Of a stretch of 64,000 nucleotides of DNA, positions 55,137 through 63,806 are shown piece by piece. Each line of letters opens with the position of its first letter. The first letter of the stretch is position 1. Below the pieces are notes generated by a model. The model saw only the letters and a list, made by a program, of their open reading frames with translations. It had not been told where the DNA came from and searched no databases. Position numbers and translations under genes: made by a program. The DNA lies in the NCBI GenBank assembly GCA_030587365.1, contig JAUQZE010000003.1:277636-341635 (forward strand). Direction: 5' to 3'. The DNA is from Candidatus Freyarchaeota archaeon (GTDB lineage Archaea; Asgardarchaeota; Jordiarchaeia; Jordiarchaeales; Jordiarchaeaceae).

Positions 55137-55700
55137 TTACTTTGCGAGATCCGGATTTATCTTTACAGCCTTCTCGTAGCATTTCATCGCCTCCTCATGC
55201 TTTCCTAGATAATCCAATGCTAAGCTCTTGTTATACCACGTCCTTGCATCGTTGGGGTTTATCTCTATAGCCTTCTCAAAGCATTTTATTGCCTCCTCAA
55301 ACTTTCCGAGAACACCCAATGCGCCGCCCTTGTTATTCCAAGCCTCTGCAAGTTTTGGGTTTATCTCTATAGCCTTCTCAAAGCATTTTATTGCCTCCTC
55401 AAGCTTTCCGAGACCAATTAATGCATTGCCCTTGTTAACCCAAGCCTCTGCAAGGTTGGGGTTTATCTCTATAGCCTTCTCGTAGCATTTTACCGCTTCC
55501 TCAGGCTTTCCGAGACCACCCAATATGTTGCCCTTGTTATACCACGGCTCTGCATAGTTGGGGTTTATCTCTATAGCCTTCTCGTAGCATTTTACCGCTT
55601 CCTCAGGCTTTCCGCGATTATTCAATGTGTTGCCCTTGTTATTCCACGCCTCTGCATCTTTGGGTTCATTTTTCTTGCTAATTGTTTCCTTTTTAGGCAT
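55137..55700 (-). CDS. TPR-repeat protein
   Basis: 187 aa. Five consecutive 34-residue TPRs (pattern AEAWNNKGNxLxxLGKxEEAxKCYEKAIEINPN). The DNA repeats are nearly identical (102-bp units), suggesting recent expansion or conversion. Cytoplasmic adaptor; partner unknown. ATG 55700 fits the Lys-rich start (MPKKETISKKNEPKD). Confidence 0.87.
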   Translation of the reverse strand: MPKKETISKKNEPKDAEAWNNKGNTLNNRGKPEEAVKCYEKAIEINPNYAEPWYNKGNILGGLGKPEEAVKCYEKAIEINPNLAEAWVNKGNALIGLGKLEEAIKCFEKAIEINPKLAEAWNNKGGALGVLGKFEEAIKCFEKAIEINPNDARTWYNKSLALDYLGKHEEAMKCYEKAVKINPDLAK

Positions 55701-56058
55701 TTTCGCCACCCATAATTCGCTATTAAAGAAAAATTCGCTGAACCAAACACATATATGTATGAAATTCACATATTTTCCCATTTTTGGAGTGGATTAGGTA
55801 AGCGCGCCTTATTTTATTTTTATTCCCGATTTCAGGGATACATCTTGAACTGTTACCTCTCATTCCATCCTCTACATTCCTCTAATTTTTGTTTAACATA
55901 TATATATGTTTATCACTTTGAAATTGTAAAGATGCGTCCCTAAAGAGGTTAATTGCATATTCATTCTAGTATTTTTTTGGAGGATGGATTGTGCGTCTAA
56001 GAAGTTGAAGAAGATAAAAACTATGGAATAGAAAAAGAGAAGGGTGAATTGGTGTGTT
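55701..56058. other. Intergenic region
   Basis: 358 bases, AT-rich, including ACATATATATG at 55898-55908, which could serve as a promoter. No gene recognised. Confidence 0.35.
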
Positions 56059-57006
56059 TTATAGTTTTAGTATTCTCTTTGCGTTTTCGCTGAGGATTTT
56101 GTTGACTTCTTCTTGGGTGAAGTTTAAGCTGTATTCCTTGGCTTTTTCTGGGATGTTTTTGATCCAATTGACCCAGGCGTCGTCACCCATTACGGTCGTG
56201 ATTAAGGGCGAATCGGTGCCAAACATTATCCTCTCTTTGAGAGAAGGTCCCAGTAGTGCTGGTATGTTGAGAGCGTTTCTTAGAGTGGTCAGCCAGTATT
56301 GTGGCATACCAGCCGCAGCCACTTGGTGTCCTGAGATTTCTGCGTAAACATTGGCTCTGGCGGTCATTATCTCAATGCATTTAAGATTCCAGTTAAGTCC
56401 CCCGAAGTGAATTTGGATTATCTTTAGTTCGGGAAAGTTCGCCGCAACGCTGTCGAGATGTATGGGGTCCGCATATTTGGATTCCATTGGGGCGTTTATT
56501 AATGCCGCAGTATGTGAGTGGAGGGGTACATCGAGTTCTACGCATTTCTCATAGAGAGGGAAGTACTTGCGGTCATCCGGATAGTAACCTGCGGTGGGGT
56601 GGAATTTGACTCCCTTCATTCCCCACTCTTCTACCGCTTTCACGACCAGTTTAATCGCTTTCTCTCCTCTTCTTGGATCCACGGCGCAGAGGGCTGCGAG
56701 CTTGTCGGGGTATTGGTCTGCCTGTTTTGCGACCCATTTGTTCATCTCCTCCACGGACCATTTGGCTTCGCCGGCCACGGACATTCCCCAGTCGACTCCC
56801 ATAATCAACGCCTTATCGATGCCCGCAGTTTCCATTACCTTAATGTACGCGTCTGCGTTGAATCCCCATACTTGAGGCAGTAGCTGTTGTGCGCATACTT
56901 CCTTAGGGATACCGAAAGCCATAGCATAGTTTTTGGCAACCCAATCCCAGAAGGTATCAGACCACATATCCTTATGGATTATATGACCATGCATACTAAT
57001 TACCAC
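56059..57006 (-). CDS. Amidohydrolase-2 family TIM-barrel hydrolase
   Basis: 315 aa. Metal-binding HxH at the N-terminus (MHGHI), GVKFHPTAGYYPD, HSHTAALI, QIHFGG and GTDSPLITT, as in the ACMSD/2-hydroxy-aryl decarboxylase group. Substrate unknown. GTG 57006 is chosen because GGAGAGAG precedes it and the protein then starts VVISMHGHI as the family usually does; an ATG at 57033 is the alternative. Confidence 0.8.
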   Translation of the reverse strand: MVISMHGHIIHKDMWSDTFWDWVAKNYAMAFGIPKEVCAQQLLPQVWGFNADAYIKVMETAGIDKALIMGVDWGMSVAGEAKWSVEEMNKWVAKQADQYPDKLAALCAVDPRRGEKAIKLVVKAVEEWGMKGVKFHPTAGYYPDDRKYFPLYEKCVELDVPLHSHTAALINAPMESKYADPIHLDSVAANFPELKIIQIHFGGLNWNLKCIEIMTARANVYAEISGHQVAAAGMPQYWLTTLRNALNIPALLGPSLKERIMFGTDSPLITTVMGDDAWVNWIKNIPEKAKEYSLNFTQEEVNKILSENAKRILKL

Positions 57007-57155
57007 AAAAAAACATCTCTCTCCAAAATTCATTCAGCTGTTATGTTTTTTATTAGAAAATTTATAAACATTGTTATTATTTAGTTGAGATATTTTCCTC
57101 TTTTCGCATTAAGAGTATTTATGCTTTTGGTCTGAAAAAGTTTTGGTCTCTGTTG

Positions 57156-57869
57156 CTATATGCTTAACCTGATTCCGCTGGTTGTGATGGTGAACTCTTT
57201 CCAGTCGAGGTAGTCCAGTCTCGCTCCTATTCCTATAACTCTCACTCTTCGTTTCATCTCTCCGCCTGTATGTTTGTACTGCATCTCGATTATTCCGTCA
57301 ACGATGTGCTTGAAAGCGTTTATCTCTCCTTCCGAGTGCATACCGCTGGTCAGTACTGTGAATCCAAGGCTGTTTCTCTCCTCGATTATTGCCTTCAACC
57401 CGGTCATGAAGCTGTACGACCTCTGGAACCCCGCGTGCTCCATTAATGTAGAGAGAGAGGAGAAAACAATGATTCCTCCCACGCCAACCTTATCTAGTGC
57501 AGCGACAATAACTGATAAAAGTTTGGAGACATTCGTTAAGCTTTCTACCGCGAACTCGTTACTGCTAGTTGGGGGGTGAGTGTACCACAAAGTGAAGCCG
57601 TCCACAAACTGAAATAGGTTCCTTTTCTCTAAAGCTTCTACATCCCAGCCGAATTCCATCATACGAACCTTAATACCGTCAGGTGAGCCGTCTAGAGTAA
57701 TGTAGACAACAGGCTTGTTCGTAGAGGCAGACAAGTAAGCGACTTGATCCACAAAAACCTTCTTCCCAACCTTTGGAGGACCGAGAACAAGATAGTTGCC
57801 AGAGGGAATCCCATTCCCTGTCCAACTATCGAACCCACTAATTTCCGTCCTGTGCTTTCTGGAATTCAT
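57156..57869 (-). CDS. KaiC/RAD55-like ATPase
   Basis: 237 aa RecA-fold. Walker A-like LGPPKVGKKVF, where the Thr/Ser is replaced by Lys (GKK) so nucleotide use may be impaired. Walker B IIVFSSLSTLM. Single-domain, archaeal GvpD/KaiC-like group that often acts in signalling. Opposite strand to the redox operon. Confidence 0.78.
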   Translation of the reverse strand: MNSRKHRTEISGFDSWTGNGIPSGNYLVLGPPKVGKKVFVDQVAYLSASTNKPVVYITLDGSPDGIKVRMMEFGWDVEALEKRNLFQFVDGFTLWYTHPPTSSNEFAVESLTNVSKLLSVIVAALDKVGVGGIIVFSSLSTLMEHAGFQRSYSFMTGLKAIIEERNSLGFTVLTSGMHSEGEINAFKHIVDGIIEMQYKHTGGEMKRRVRVIGIGARLDYLDWKEFTITTSGIRLSI

Positions 57870-58252
57870 ACCAACTCCTCAAGTCAGCAATGAAAAGCTC
57901 CAACCGTTAAGCAACTGTTTAGAAAAGAATAAACAGTCGTAGATTTCGATAATGAACATTCCTTAAAAGACCTATCTTTAATTCAGTTAAGGAATCTTAT
58001 TTTTAAAAATTTCTATACAATAAACTTCGTTATTTCTGTAATTTAGGTAGTTAGGTGGGTAATAATTCCACGGGGAAGTTTATCAAAATTCTTATATACA
58101 TTCGTTTATTGATATAGAATATTATAGCGTGTTTGAATTTCTAGTTTCTTTTTGGAGGCAGTCTTGTATTGCAAGTTTGTGTCTGTGGAGGGCTTGAACA
58201 TTTTGTTTAGTCCCAGGGTTATTGGCTCTCATAGTGTTTTTGAGGTGATGTT
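57870..58252. other. Divergent intergenic region
   Basis: 383 bases between the minus-strand ATPase gene and the plus-strand redox operon. AT-rich 58000-58130 with TTCTTATATACATTC at 58090-58104, a TATA-like element. The stretch 58130-58252 is G/T-rich with no recognised gene. Confidence 0.4.
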
Positions 58253-59656
58253 GTGGATAAGTTTGATGTGATTGTGATTGGTTCGGGTTCTGGTATGATA
58301 GTGGCTTCGGACGCGGTTGATAATGGTCTTAAGGTGGCTTTGGTTGATAAGGGGCCTCCGCTGGGTGGGACTTGTCTTAACTGGGGTTGTATTCCTTCAA
58401 AGATGCTTATCTATCCGGCGGATGTTGTGGCTATGATTCAGGAAGCGGAGAGGATTGGCATAAAGGCGAAGATTGAGCCGATTGACTTTCAAAATATTAT
58501 GCAACGGATGCGCCATCTAGTCACGGAGGAGAATCAGGGGATGGCTAAGGGAGTGGAAGGCACTCCAGGTATTAAATGGTTCAAAGATGTGGGCGAGTTT
58601 GTTTCGGATTATACGATGCAGGTTGGAGATGAGAAGATAAAGGGGGACAAGATATTTATCGCCTCTGGTGCGAGACCATTTATTCCTCCGATTAAAGGCA
58701 TTGATGGTATCGAATATTTGACAAACGAGACCGTGCTGGAGCTGGAAAAATTGCCTAAAAGTGTTATCATCATTGGTGGGGGATACATTGGCTGCGAGTA
58801 CAGTCATTTCTTTGCCGGTATGGGTAGTGAGGTTACAATAGTTGAACTGGGTTCGAAGCTTGTGCCGGCGGAGGAGCCTGAGATATCTGAACTGCTGAAA
58901 AAGGAAATGGAAAAAAGAATGGCGATACATACGAATCATCAGGTTGCCGAAGTCAAGGAGAAAAACGGGATCAAAACTGTGGTGGCTAAGGATACGACCA
59001 GTCAGCAGATTAAGGAGTTCTCAGCCGAGGCTTTGTTGATGGCTGTGGGACGCAAGCCCAACTCTGATCTGCTTAAGCCGGAGAAAACCGGTGTAGAGGT
59101 GGACAACAAAGGATTCATAAAGGTAAATGAATATCTTGAGACCACCAAGAAGAATATTTGGGCCTTTGGAGACGCTATTGATAAGCAGATGTTTAGGCAT
59201 GCAGCTAACTATGAGGCTCAAGTCGTGGTGCACAACGCTTTTGGGAAAGGGAAAAATAAGGTGCCGGTGGATCTTTTTGCTACGCCTCACGCGGTTTTTA
59301 CTCATCCCCAGATTGCGTCAGTGGGCTTAACGGAGGCGGATGCAAAGAAAGAGTTCAAGAAGATTCTGGTGGGGTACTACCAATACAAGGAAACGGCTAA
59401 AGGCTCCGCAATGGGCGATCCGGAAGGATTTGTAAAAGTAATTGTACACCATGACACCGGGAAAATTCTGGGTGGACATATAATAGGTCCCTTTGCACCT
59501 GAACTTATACAGGAGATAGTTAACGCTATGAGTTATGGAAATGGGAGTTATGCTCCGATTGTTCTGGCTATGCACATACACCCCGCTGCAACAGAGGTTG
59601 TAAAGTGGGCTTTTGGTAACTTGAGACATGTTGAACAGGAGGATTTGGAAAAATGA
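58253..59656 (+). CDS. Dihydrolipoamide dehydrogenase-like flavin disulfide reductase
   Basis: 467 aa. FAD-binding IVIGSGSGMIVA, redox disulfide GGTCLNWGCIPSKM, NAD(P)H-binding IIIGGGYIGCEYSHFF, and the C-terminal HIHPAATEV with the His/Glu catalytic pair. First gene of an operon with glutaredoxin, FTR-rubredoxin and DJ-1 proteins, so it probably reduces a small thiol protein rather than lipoamide of a 2-oxo acid complex, none of which is nearby. GTG start. Confidence 0.88.
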   Translation: MDKFDVIVIGSGSGMIVASDAVDNGLKVALVDKGPPLGGTCLNWGCIPSKMLIYPADVVAMIQEAERIGIKAKIEPIDFQNIMQRMRHLVTEENQGMAKGVEGTPGIKWFKDVGEFVSDYTMQVGDEKIKGDKIFIASGARPFIPPIKGIDGIEYLTNETVLELEKLPKSVIIIGGGYIGCEYSHFFAGMGSEVTIVELGSKLVPAEEPEISELLKKEMEKRMAIHTNHQVAEVKEKNGIKTVVAKDTTSQQIKEFSAEALLMAVGRKPNSDLLKPEKTGVEVDNKGFIKVNEYLETTKKNIWAFGDAIDKQMFRHAANYEAQVVVHNAFGKGKNKVPVDLFATPHAVFTHPQIASVGLTEADAKKEFKKILVGYYQYKETAKGSAMGDPEGFVKVIVHHDTGKILGGHIIGPFAPELIQEIVNAMSYGNGSYAPIVLAMHIHPAATEVVKWAFGNLRHVEQEDLEK

Positions 59657-59937
59657 ATGTTGTAAAAGTATCGGGTTCGAAAAAAAAGCATAAAATACGG
59701 ATGTACGCAATAAGTACCTGTGTTTGGTGTAGACGAACGAAGCAGTTTTTGAAGGAGAACAGCGTCGAGTACGAGTACGTGGATGTGGACTTGGCTGACA
59801 AGGACGATTACGACAAAATAAGGAAAGAAATTGTGGATAGGGGAGGACTTCTTTCATTCCCCGTACTAATCATAGACGATAACAAATTAATCAATGGTTA
59901 TCGTGTAGACGATATAAAGGAGGCTTTAGAGATTTGA
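59653..59937 (+). CDS. Glutaredoxin-like protein
   Basis: 94 aa thioredoxin fold. Active site CVWC in ISTCVWCRRTKQF, and cis-Pro in LSFPVLIIDD. An N-terminal strand (KKHKIRMYAI) is added. Overlaps the reductase gene by 4 bases and the next gene by 4, so all three are coupled; it is the likely thiol carrier between them. Confidence 0.87.
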   Translation: MNVVKVSGSKKKHKIRMYAISTCVWCRRTKQFLKENSVEYEYVDVDLADKDDYDKIRKEIVDRGGLLSFPVLIIDDNKLINGYRVDDIKEALEI

Positions 59938-60485
59938 CACCAACCTTGGACGAAGTTCGCAAAAGGGCTGAGAGCGACGCAAAGACTTATGGCTACTACC
60001 TGAATCCGGATCCAGATTTTCTTAAGGGGCTTATTGAGGGACTTAAAAAGAATTGGGACCGCTATGGATATCCCTCATGTCCATGCAGACTAGCTGCAGG
60101 GAAACTTGATATCGACCGAGATATAATTTGTCCCTGCGACTATCGAGATCCAGATGTAGCTGAGTACGGACAGTGCTACTGTTCGCTTTACGTTGATAAG
60201 GATGTATATGAGGGTAAGGCTCCCACAATGTCGATTCCTGAGCGCAGACCTATGGAGAAGCAGTCTAGAGCCTTTAAGCCCACCGAAGGCGTTGCTGAAA
60301 AGAAGGTTGAAGAGGAGGCTGCTGTTGAAGCCGAGGAACCTATTGAGATTAAGAAGAAGTTGTGGTATTGTAGACAGTGTGGCTATGTTGTGTACCGTGA
60401 CGACCCGCCGTACATCTGCCCTATATGCAAAGCAAAGAGGGAAATGTTTGCTGAAATAAAAATAACAATTAGCATGAAGGGATAA
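59934..60485 (+). CDS. Ferredoxin-thioredoxin reductase catalytic chain fused to rubredoxin
   Basis: 183 aa. N-terminal FTR-beta domain with YPSCPCRLAAGK, IICPCDYRDPD and GQCYCSLYV, binding a 4Fe-4S cluster next to a redox disulfide. A Pro/Glu-rich linker leads to a C-terminal rubredoxin-like domain (WYCRQCGYVVY, YICPICKAKR). The combination can take electrons one at a time and reduce disulfides. TTG start overlapping the glutaredoxin gene. Confidence 0.88.
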   Translation: MTPTLDEVRKRAESDAKTYGYYLNPDPDFLKGLIEGLKKNWDRYGYPSCPCRLAAGKLDIDRDIICPCDYRDPDVAEYGQCYCSLYVDKDVYEGKAPTMSIPERRPMEKQSRAFKPTEGVAEKKVEEEAAVEAEEPIEIKKKLWYCRQCGYVVYRDDPPYICPICKAKREMFAEIKITISMKG

Positions 60486-60505
60486 CGATTTTAGGGACGA
60501 TAAGA

Positions 60506-61018
60506 ATGGAAAAAATAATTATCCTGATTGATGACGGATTTGAAGATTCAGAGTTCATTTACCCCTACTATCGATTTCAGGAAGCCGGCTACGAAGTGAA
60601 AATCGTAGGTGCTAAGGCTAAAGAAAGCTATCACGGCAAGTACGGAGTCCCTTATAGGGCGGATTTTTCCCCTGACCAAGTGAAAATTGATGACTATGTA
60701 GCGGTTGTAATACCTGGAGGACGTGCGCCTGACAGTATGAGAATTAATAAGGCAATGGTTGAAATAGTTAAATCCGCTTTTAAAAAGGGAAAAGTGGTTG
60801 CCGCTGTCTGTCACGGAGCTCAAATGCTAATCGAGGCGGATGTTATAAGAGGCAAAAGAGCTACTTGCTGGTACTCTGTGGCCACCGATCTTAAGAATGC
60901 CGGCGGCATCTACGAGGACAGCCCAGTTGTTGTAGATGGAAAACTGGTCACATCCCGGATGCCAGCAGATCTCCCTCAATTCTGCAGCAAAACTATAGAG
61001 CTTCTCCAATCAGAGTAG
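60506..61018 (+). CDS. DJ-1/PfpI-family protein
   Basis: 170 aa. Nucleophile elbow VAAVCHGAQML with the conserved Cys, and EDSEFIYPYYRF with the family's Glu. Such proteins are deglycase/glyoxalase-like or peptidases active on oxidised or glycated targets. Fourth gene of the redox operon, 20 bases behind the FTR gene. Confidence 0.87.
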   Translation: MEKIIILIDDGFEDSEFIYPYYRFQEAGYEVKIVGAKAKESYHGKYGVPYRADFSPDQVKIDDYVAVVIPGGRAPDSMRINKAMVEIVKSAFKKGKVVAAVCHGAQMLIEADVIRGKRATCWYSVATDLKNAGGIYEDSPVVVDGKLVTSRMPADLPQFCSKTIELLQSE

Positions 61019-61074
61019 CCGCTGAAATCGAGCTTGGTCTTCTTAGTAAGTGGTTTGCTTTAGGGTTTATTTTA

Positions 61075-61362
61075 TTAAGTTTTTCCCTTTTTTTGTTGTT
61101 GTTCTGTGCCGCGTGTGCAGAAGTATTGCTTAGTGAATTTATTTTCCTTCCATACGGGGCAATAATCTGGACACTGGCAGCCAACCTCTCCAGTTATTTT
61201 TTTGCTTCTTCCTCTGAAACAGTATGAAATATAAGCATCATTTTTACCGAGGCCTGCATAAGTAGGGCAGTCACTACAGATACAGAACAAATCGATCTGT
61301 TTCAATCTATCCTCCATAGTTTTGCTTGGTTTTCCCTTACCAGACTCAGGATTTGGACTCAT
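61075..61362 (-). CDS. DUF2769 Cys-rich small protein
   Basis: 95 aa. Cysteines in LFCICSDCPTYAG, SYCFRGRSKK and GCQCPDYCPVWK match DUF2769-type proteins. The start at ATG 61362 has GATGAGGGT upstream; the frame is open further but hydrophobic and unlikely. Function unknown, probably metal-binding. Convergent with the redox operon. Confidence 0.75.
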   Translation of the reverse strand: MSPNPESGKGKPSKTMEDRLKQIDLFCICSDCPTYAGLGKNDAYISYCFRGRSKKITGEVGCQCPDYCPVWKENKFTKQYFCTRGTEQQQKKGKT

Positions 61363-61567
61363 ACCAGTATTACCCTCATCAAAAATGTTTGGAATATACG
61401 AAAAAAGAAAACTTATAAATTTTACTGCCAAAATTAGCAAAAACTTTGGATAGGAGGCTTGCTGAAAAATAGCTAAAAATATCTCAAAATTAGGGTTAAG
61501 TGCTTTCAATTATGAATCTGTAAAAAATGAAAAGGAAAAAATAAAAGGGAATATATTTACTTCCCTT

Positions 61568-63643
61568 CTATTTAGGTAGTGGTGAGACTAGGACCGTGTG
61601 TTGCTCCTTACTTTTACCGTTGCCGTTTAGACCCTTGCCATTGCCGTTTAGCAGGCTTTTACCGTTTATCGGTCGTAGTCCTATTCTTTGTTCAGCGGCT
61701 TGTAGAATGGCTTCTATCATTTCTGCGTATGACATTCCTGCTATTTTTGCCATCTTTGCCATGTGTCCATCCCAGCACCATCCAGGGTTCGGGTTTACCT
61801 CAAGCAACTTTGGATTGCCCTTGGCGTCCAGCCTCCAGTCAAAACGGCAGTAATCTCGGACTTCGAGTCGTTCAAATAGCATCAAAGATCCTTTTACGAT
61901 GATGTTTTTTGTTTCGTCTGGTAGTTCAGCTATTTTGGATGTTAGGTTCCAGTATGGGGAGTCAGGGAGCCACTTGGCTTCGTATCCACAGATGCGGGGA
62001 AGTCCTTCTGGCAGCGATGAGTAATCTTCCTCTACTATGGGTAGCACTCTGTAGGACTCGGGGGGATTTCCAATTATCCCCACGGTGATTTCTTTTCCGG
62101 GTAGGAATTCTTCAACAAGGATTGGTTTATTGTATCCAAATTTATCGCGTATATCGGACACTGCGTTTAGAAGTTCTTCGGAGTTATTTACTACACTCTT
62201 TTGCGTAATTCCGAAGCTTGAGTCACCGAAGTTTGGCTTCACCATCGCTGGGAAACGGAAAGTTAAATCAACGGTTGCATCTCCAGATGTAATGAAGATG
62301 GCTTTAGCAACAGGAACCCCCATCTCTTTTGCAACACCACGCACCAGAGATTTGTCGTAACAGTGAGCTAGACACTGGGGGCCTGAACCTGTGTAGGGTA
62401 TGTTAAGCTGCTCTAGAAAAGCTGGAATGTGTAGCTCCTTTCTTGGGTCGTTGTATAAGCCCTCATCACATAGGTTAAAGACGTAGTCTACTTTACCCTT
62501 TATTTTAGTTAAATCCTGAAGCAGGGTATCGTGGTTATTCAGGTATGTGAAGTTATAGCCCTTTAGTTCCCTTAGAGCGTCCTTCATTTGGTCAATTGTG
62601 TACAGGTCGTCGTCATCAAACACTGAGCCGGGTTTAAGGCGGTCAGGTTTGTGGGGGTCACCTAGAACCACTACTACATTTCTAACTTCTTCTTTAGATT
62701 TTCTCTTGGTAGGAGTCCAATCTTTTCTGACCACGGATGTGACGATGAGCCGTCTTTCCATCATACCCAGATCCTGATTACGCTGAGAATCTGTGAAAAT
62801 TTCACCGTGGAAAGTGGTACTGTTTAAGCCTGCGGTTTTCAAGAGGTTACTTATGCTCTCCTTTGTGTAAAGTCTCTCCGCATAGAATTGGTCAGCAAGT
62901 GTCCCCTTTTCTACGTTTGTAATTATTTCCCTTGAGATAAGACGCTGACCGTCAGCAGAAAGTGATCGTTCCCTAACTACAAAGTGTTTTTTGTCTATCC
63001 ATTCCCATGACCGGGGCTGGAAATTATTCCTCAAGAATTCTCCATCAGCAACATCTATGAGCACTTTGCCCCATGGTTTGAGGACTCTGTGTACTTCTTT
63101 CAGCACTCTCAGGTCGTCGTGGGTGGTTTCAAAATAGCCAAAACTGTTCCCTAGAATCATGACCGCATCAAAGGTATCGGGGGAGTAGGGGAGCTTTCGA
63201 GCGTCTCCTTCTCTAAATCGAATAGTTAATCCCTCTTTTTTAGCCTGTGCTTTAGCCTTCTGAATTAAATACTGAGAGCGGTCAATTCCTTCAACATACT
63301 TGAATCCTCTTCTCGCCAGCTCTAGAGAGTGACGCCCCTGTCCACAGCAGAGATCCAGAATTCTATCGTCCTGTGAGATTTTCAGAATTGATGAGAATAG
63401 ATTCACTTCTTGGCTTGTTATTTTTTGGTCGTCCACTACATCTGCATCGGTTTTCAGATATAGGGAGTTAAAAATACGTCGCCACCAATCGGGCGGAACA
63501 TATTCCTCGAGATTCGAGACTGGTCCTAGTGATTTTGTTGGGTGTTTGTTGTTTTTACCGCGTTGGTGTTTCTCCACCGAGGATTTTTTCATGATACTAT
63601 TAACGCCTCTGCTACAAAAAGCATCCACATTTTTACCAAGCAT
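61568..63643 (-). CDS. Methyltransferase - ATP-grasp ligase fusion
   Basis: 691 aa. N-terminal SAM methyltransferase with motif I ILDLCCGQGRHSLELA (~95). The C-terminal half resembles D-Ala-D-Ala ligase (ATP-grasp): IPYTGSGPQCLAHCYDKSLV, MVKPNFGDSSFGI, LVEEFLPGKEITVGI, and LLEVNPNPGWCWDGHMAK. It ends in a Gly/Asn/Lys-rich tail. Probable ligation and methylation of one small-molecule or peptide substrate, which is inference. A TATA-like TTTAATATAC about 30 bases before ATG 63643 argues for a leaderless start; an in-frame ATG at 63592 is an alternative. Confidence 0.8.
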   Translation of the reverse strand: MLGKNVDAFCSRGVNSIMKKSSVEKHQRGKNNKHPTKSLGPVSNLEEYVPPDWWRRIFNSLYLKTDADVVDDQKITSQEVNLFSSILKISQDDRILDLCCGQGRHSLELARRGFKYVEGIDRSQYLIQKAKAQAKKEGLTIRFREGDARKLPYSPDTFDAVMILGNSFGYFETTHDDLRVLKEVHRVLKPWGKVLIDVADGEFLRNNFQPRSWEWIDKKHFVVRERSLSADGQRLISREIITNVEKGTLADQFYAERLYTKESISNLLKTAGLNSTTFHGEIFTDSQRNQDLGMMERRLIVTSVVRKDWTPTKRKSKEEVRNVVVVLGDPHKPDRLKPGSVFDDDDLYTIDQMKDALRELKGYNFTYLNNHDTLLQDLTKIKGKVDYVFNLCDEGLYNDPRKELHIPAFLEQLNIPYTGSGPQCLAHCYDKSLVRGVAKEMGVPVAKAIFITSGDATVDLTFRFPAMVKPNFGDSSFGITQKSVVNNSEELLNAVSDIRDKFGYNKPILVEEFLPGKEITVGIIGNPPESYRVLPIVEEDYSSLPEGLPRICGYEAKWLPDSPYWNLTSKIAELPDETKNIIVKGSLMLFERLEVRDYCRFDWRLDAKGNPKLLEVNPNPGWCWDGHMAKMAKIAGMSYAEMIEAILQAAEQRIGLRPINGKSLLNGNGKGLNGNGKSKEQHTVLVSPLPK

Positions 63644-63806
63644 AATTTTTAGTTTTTTTCCATCCTATCTGATTGTATATTAAATTATTATTGTTTTATT
63701 TTCGAGATGTTTTAGTATATAAATGTTTTCATACATGTTTTTCGCGTGTGTAGTAGCAAAATTAAGTAGACTTGGATGTTTCTTAATTGGTTAAACGGTG
63801 ATTGAA
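63644..63806. promoter_or_regulatory. Divergent promoter region
   Basis: TTTAATATAC-like TATA on the minus strand (about 63674-63683) and AGTATATAAATG on the plus strand (63714-63725) serve the two flanking genes. Confidence 0.5.

Noticed and set aside
54894..55270. Three overlapping plus-strand ORFs in the C/T-rich block
   Set aside because: Open in all three frames because of composition; Pro/Ser/Leu-rich with no family likeness.
55150..55660. Regular repeats that could be taken for a CRISPR array
   Set aside because: The 102-bp units are coding TPRs with no spacers; no cas genes and no true CRISPR array seen anywhere in the window.
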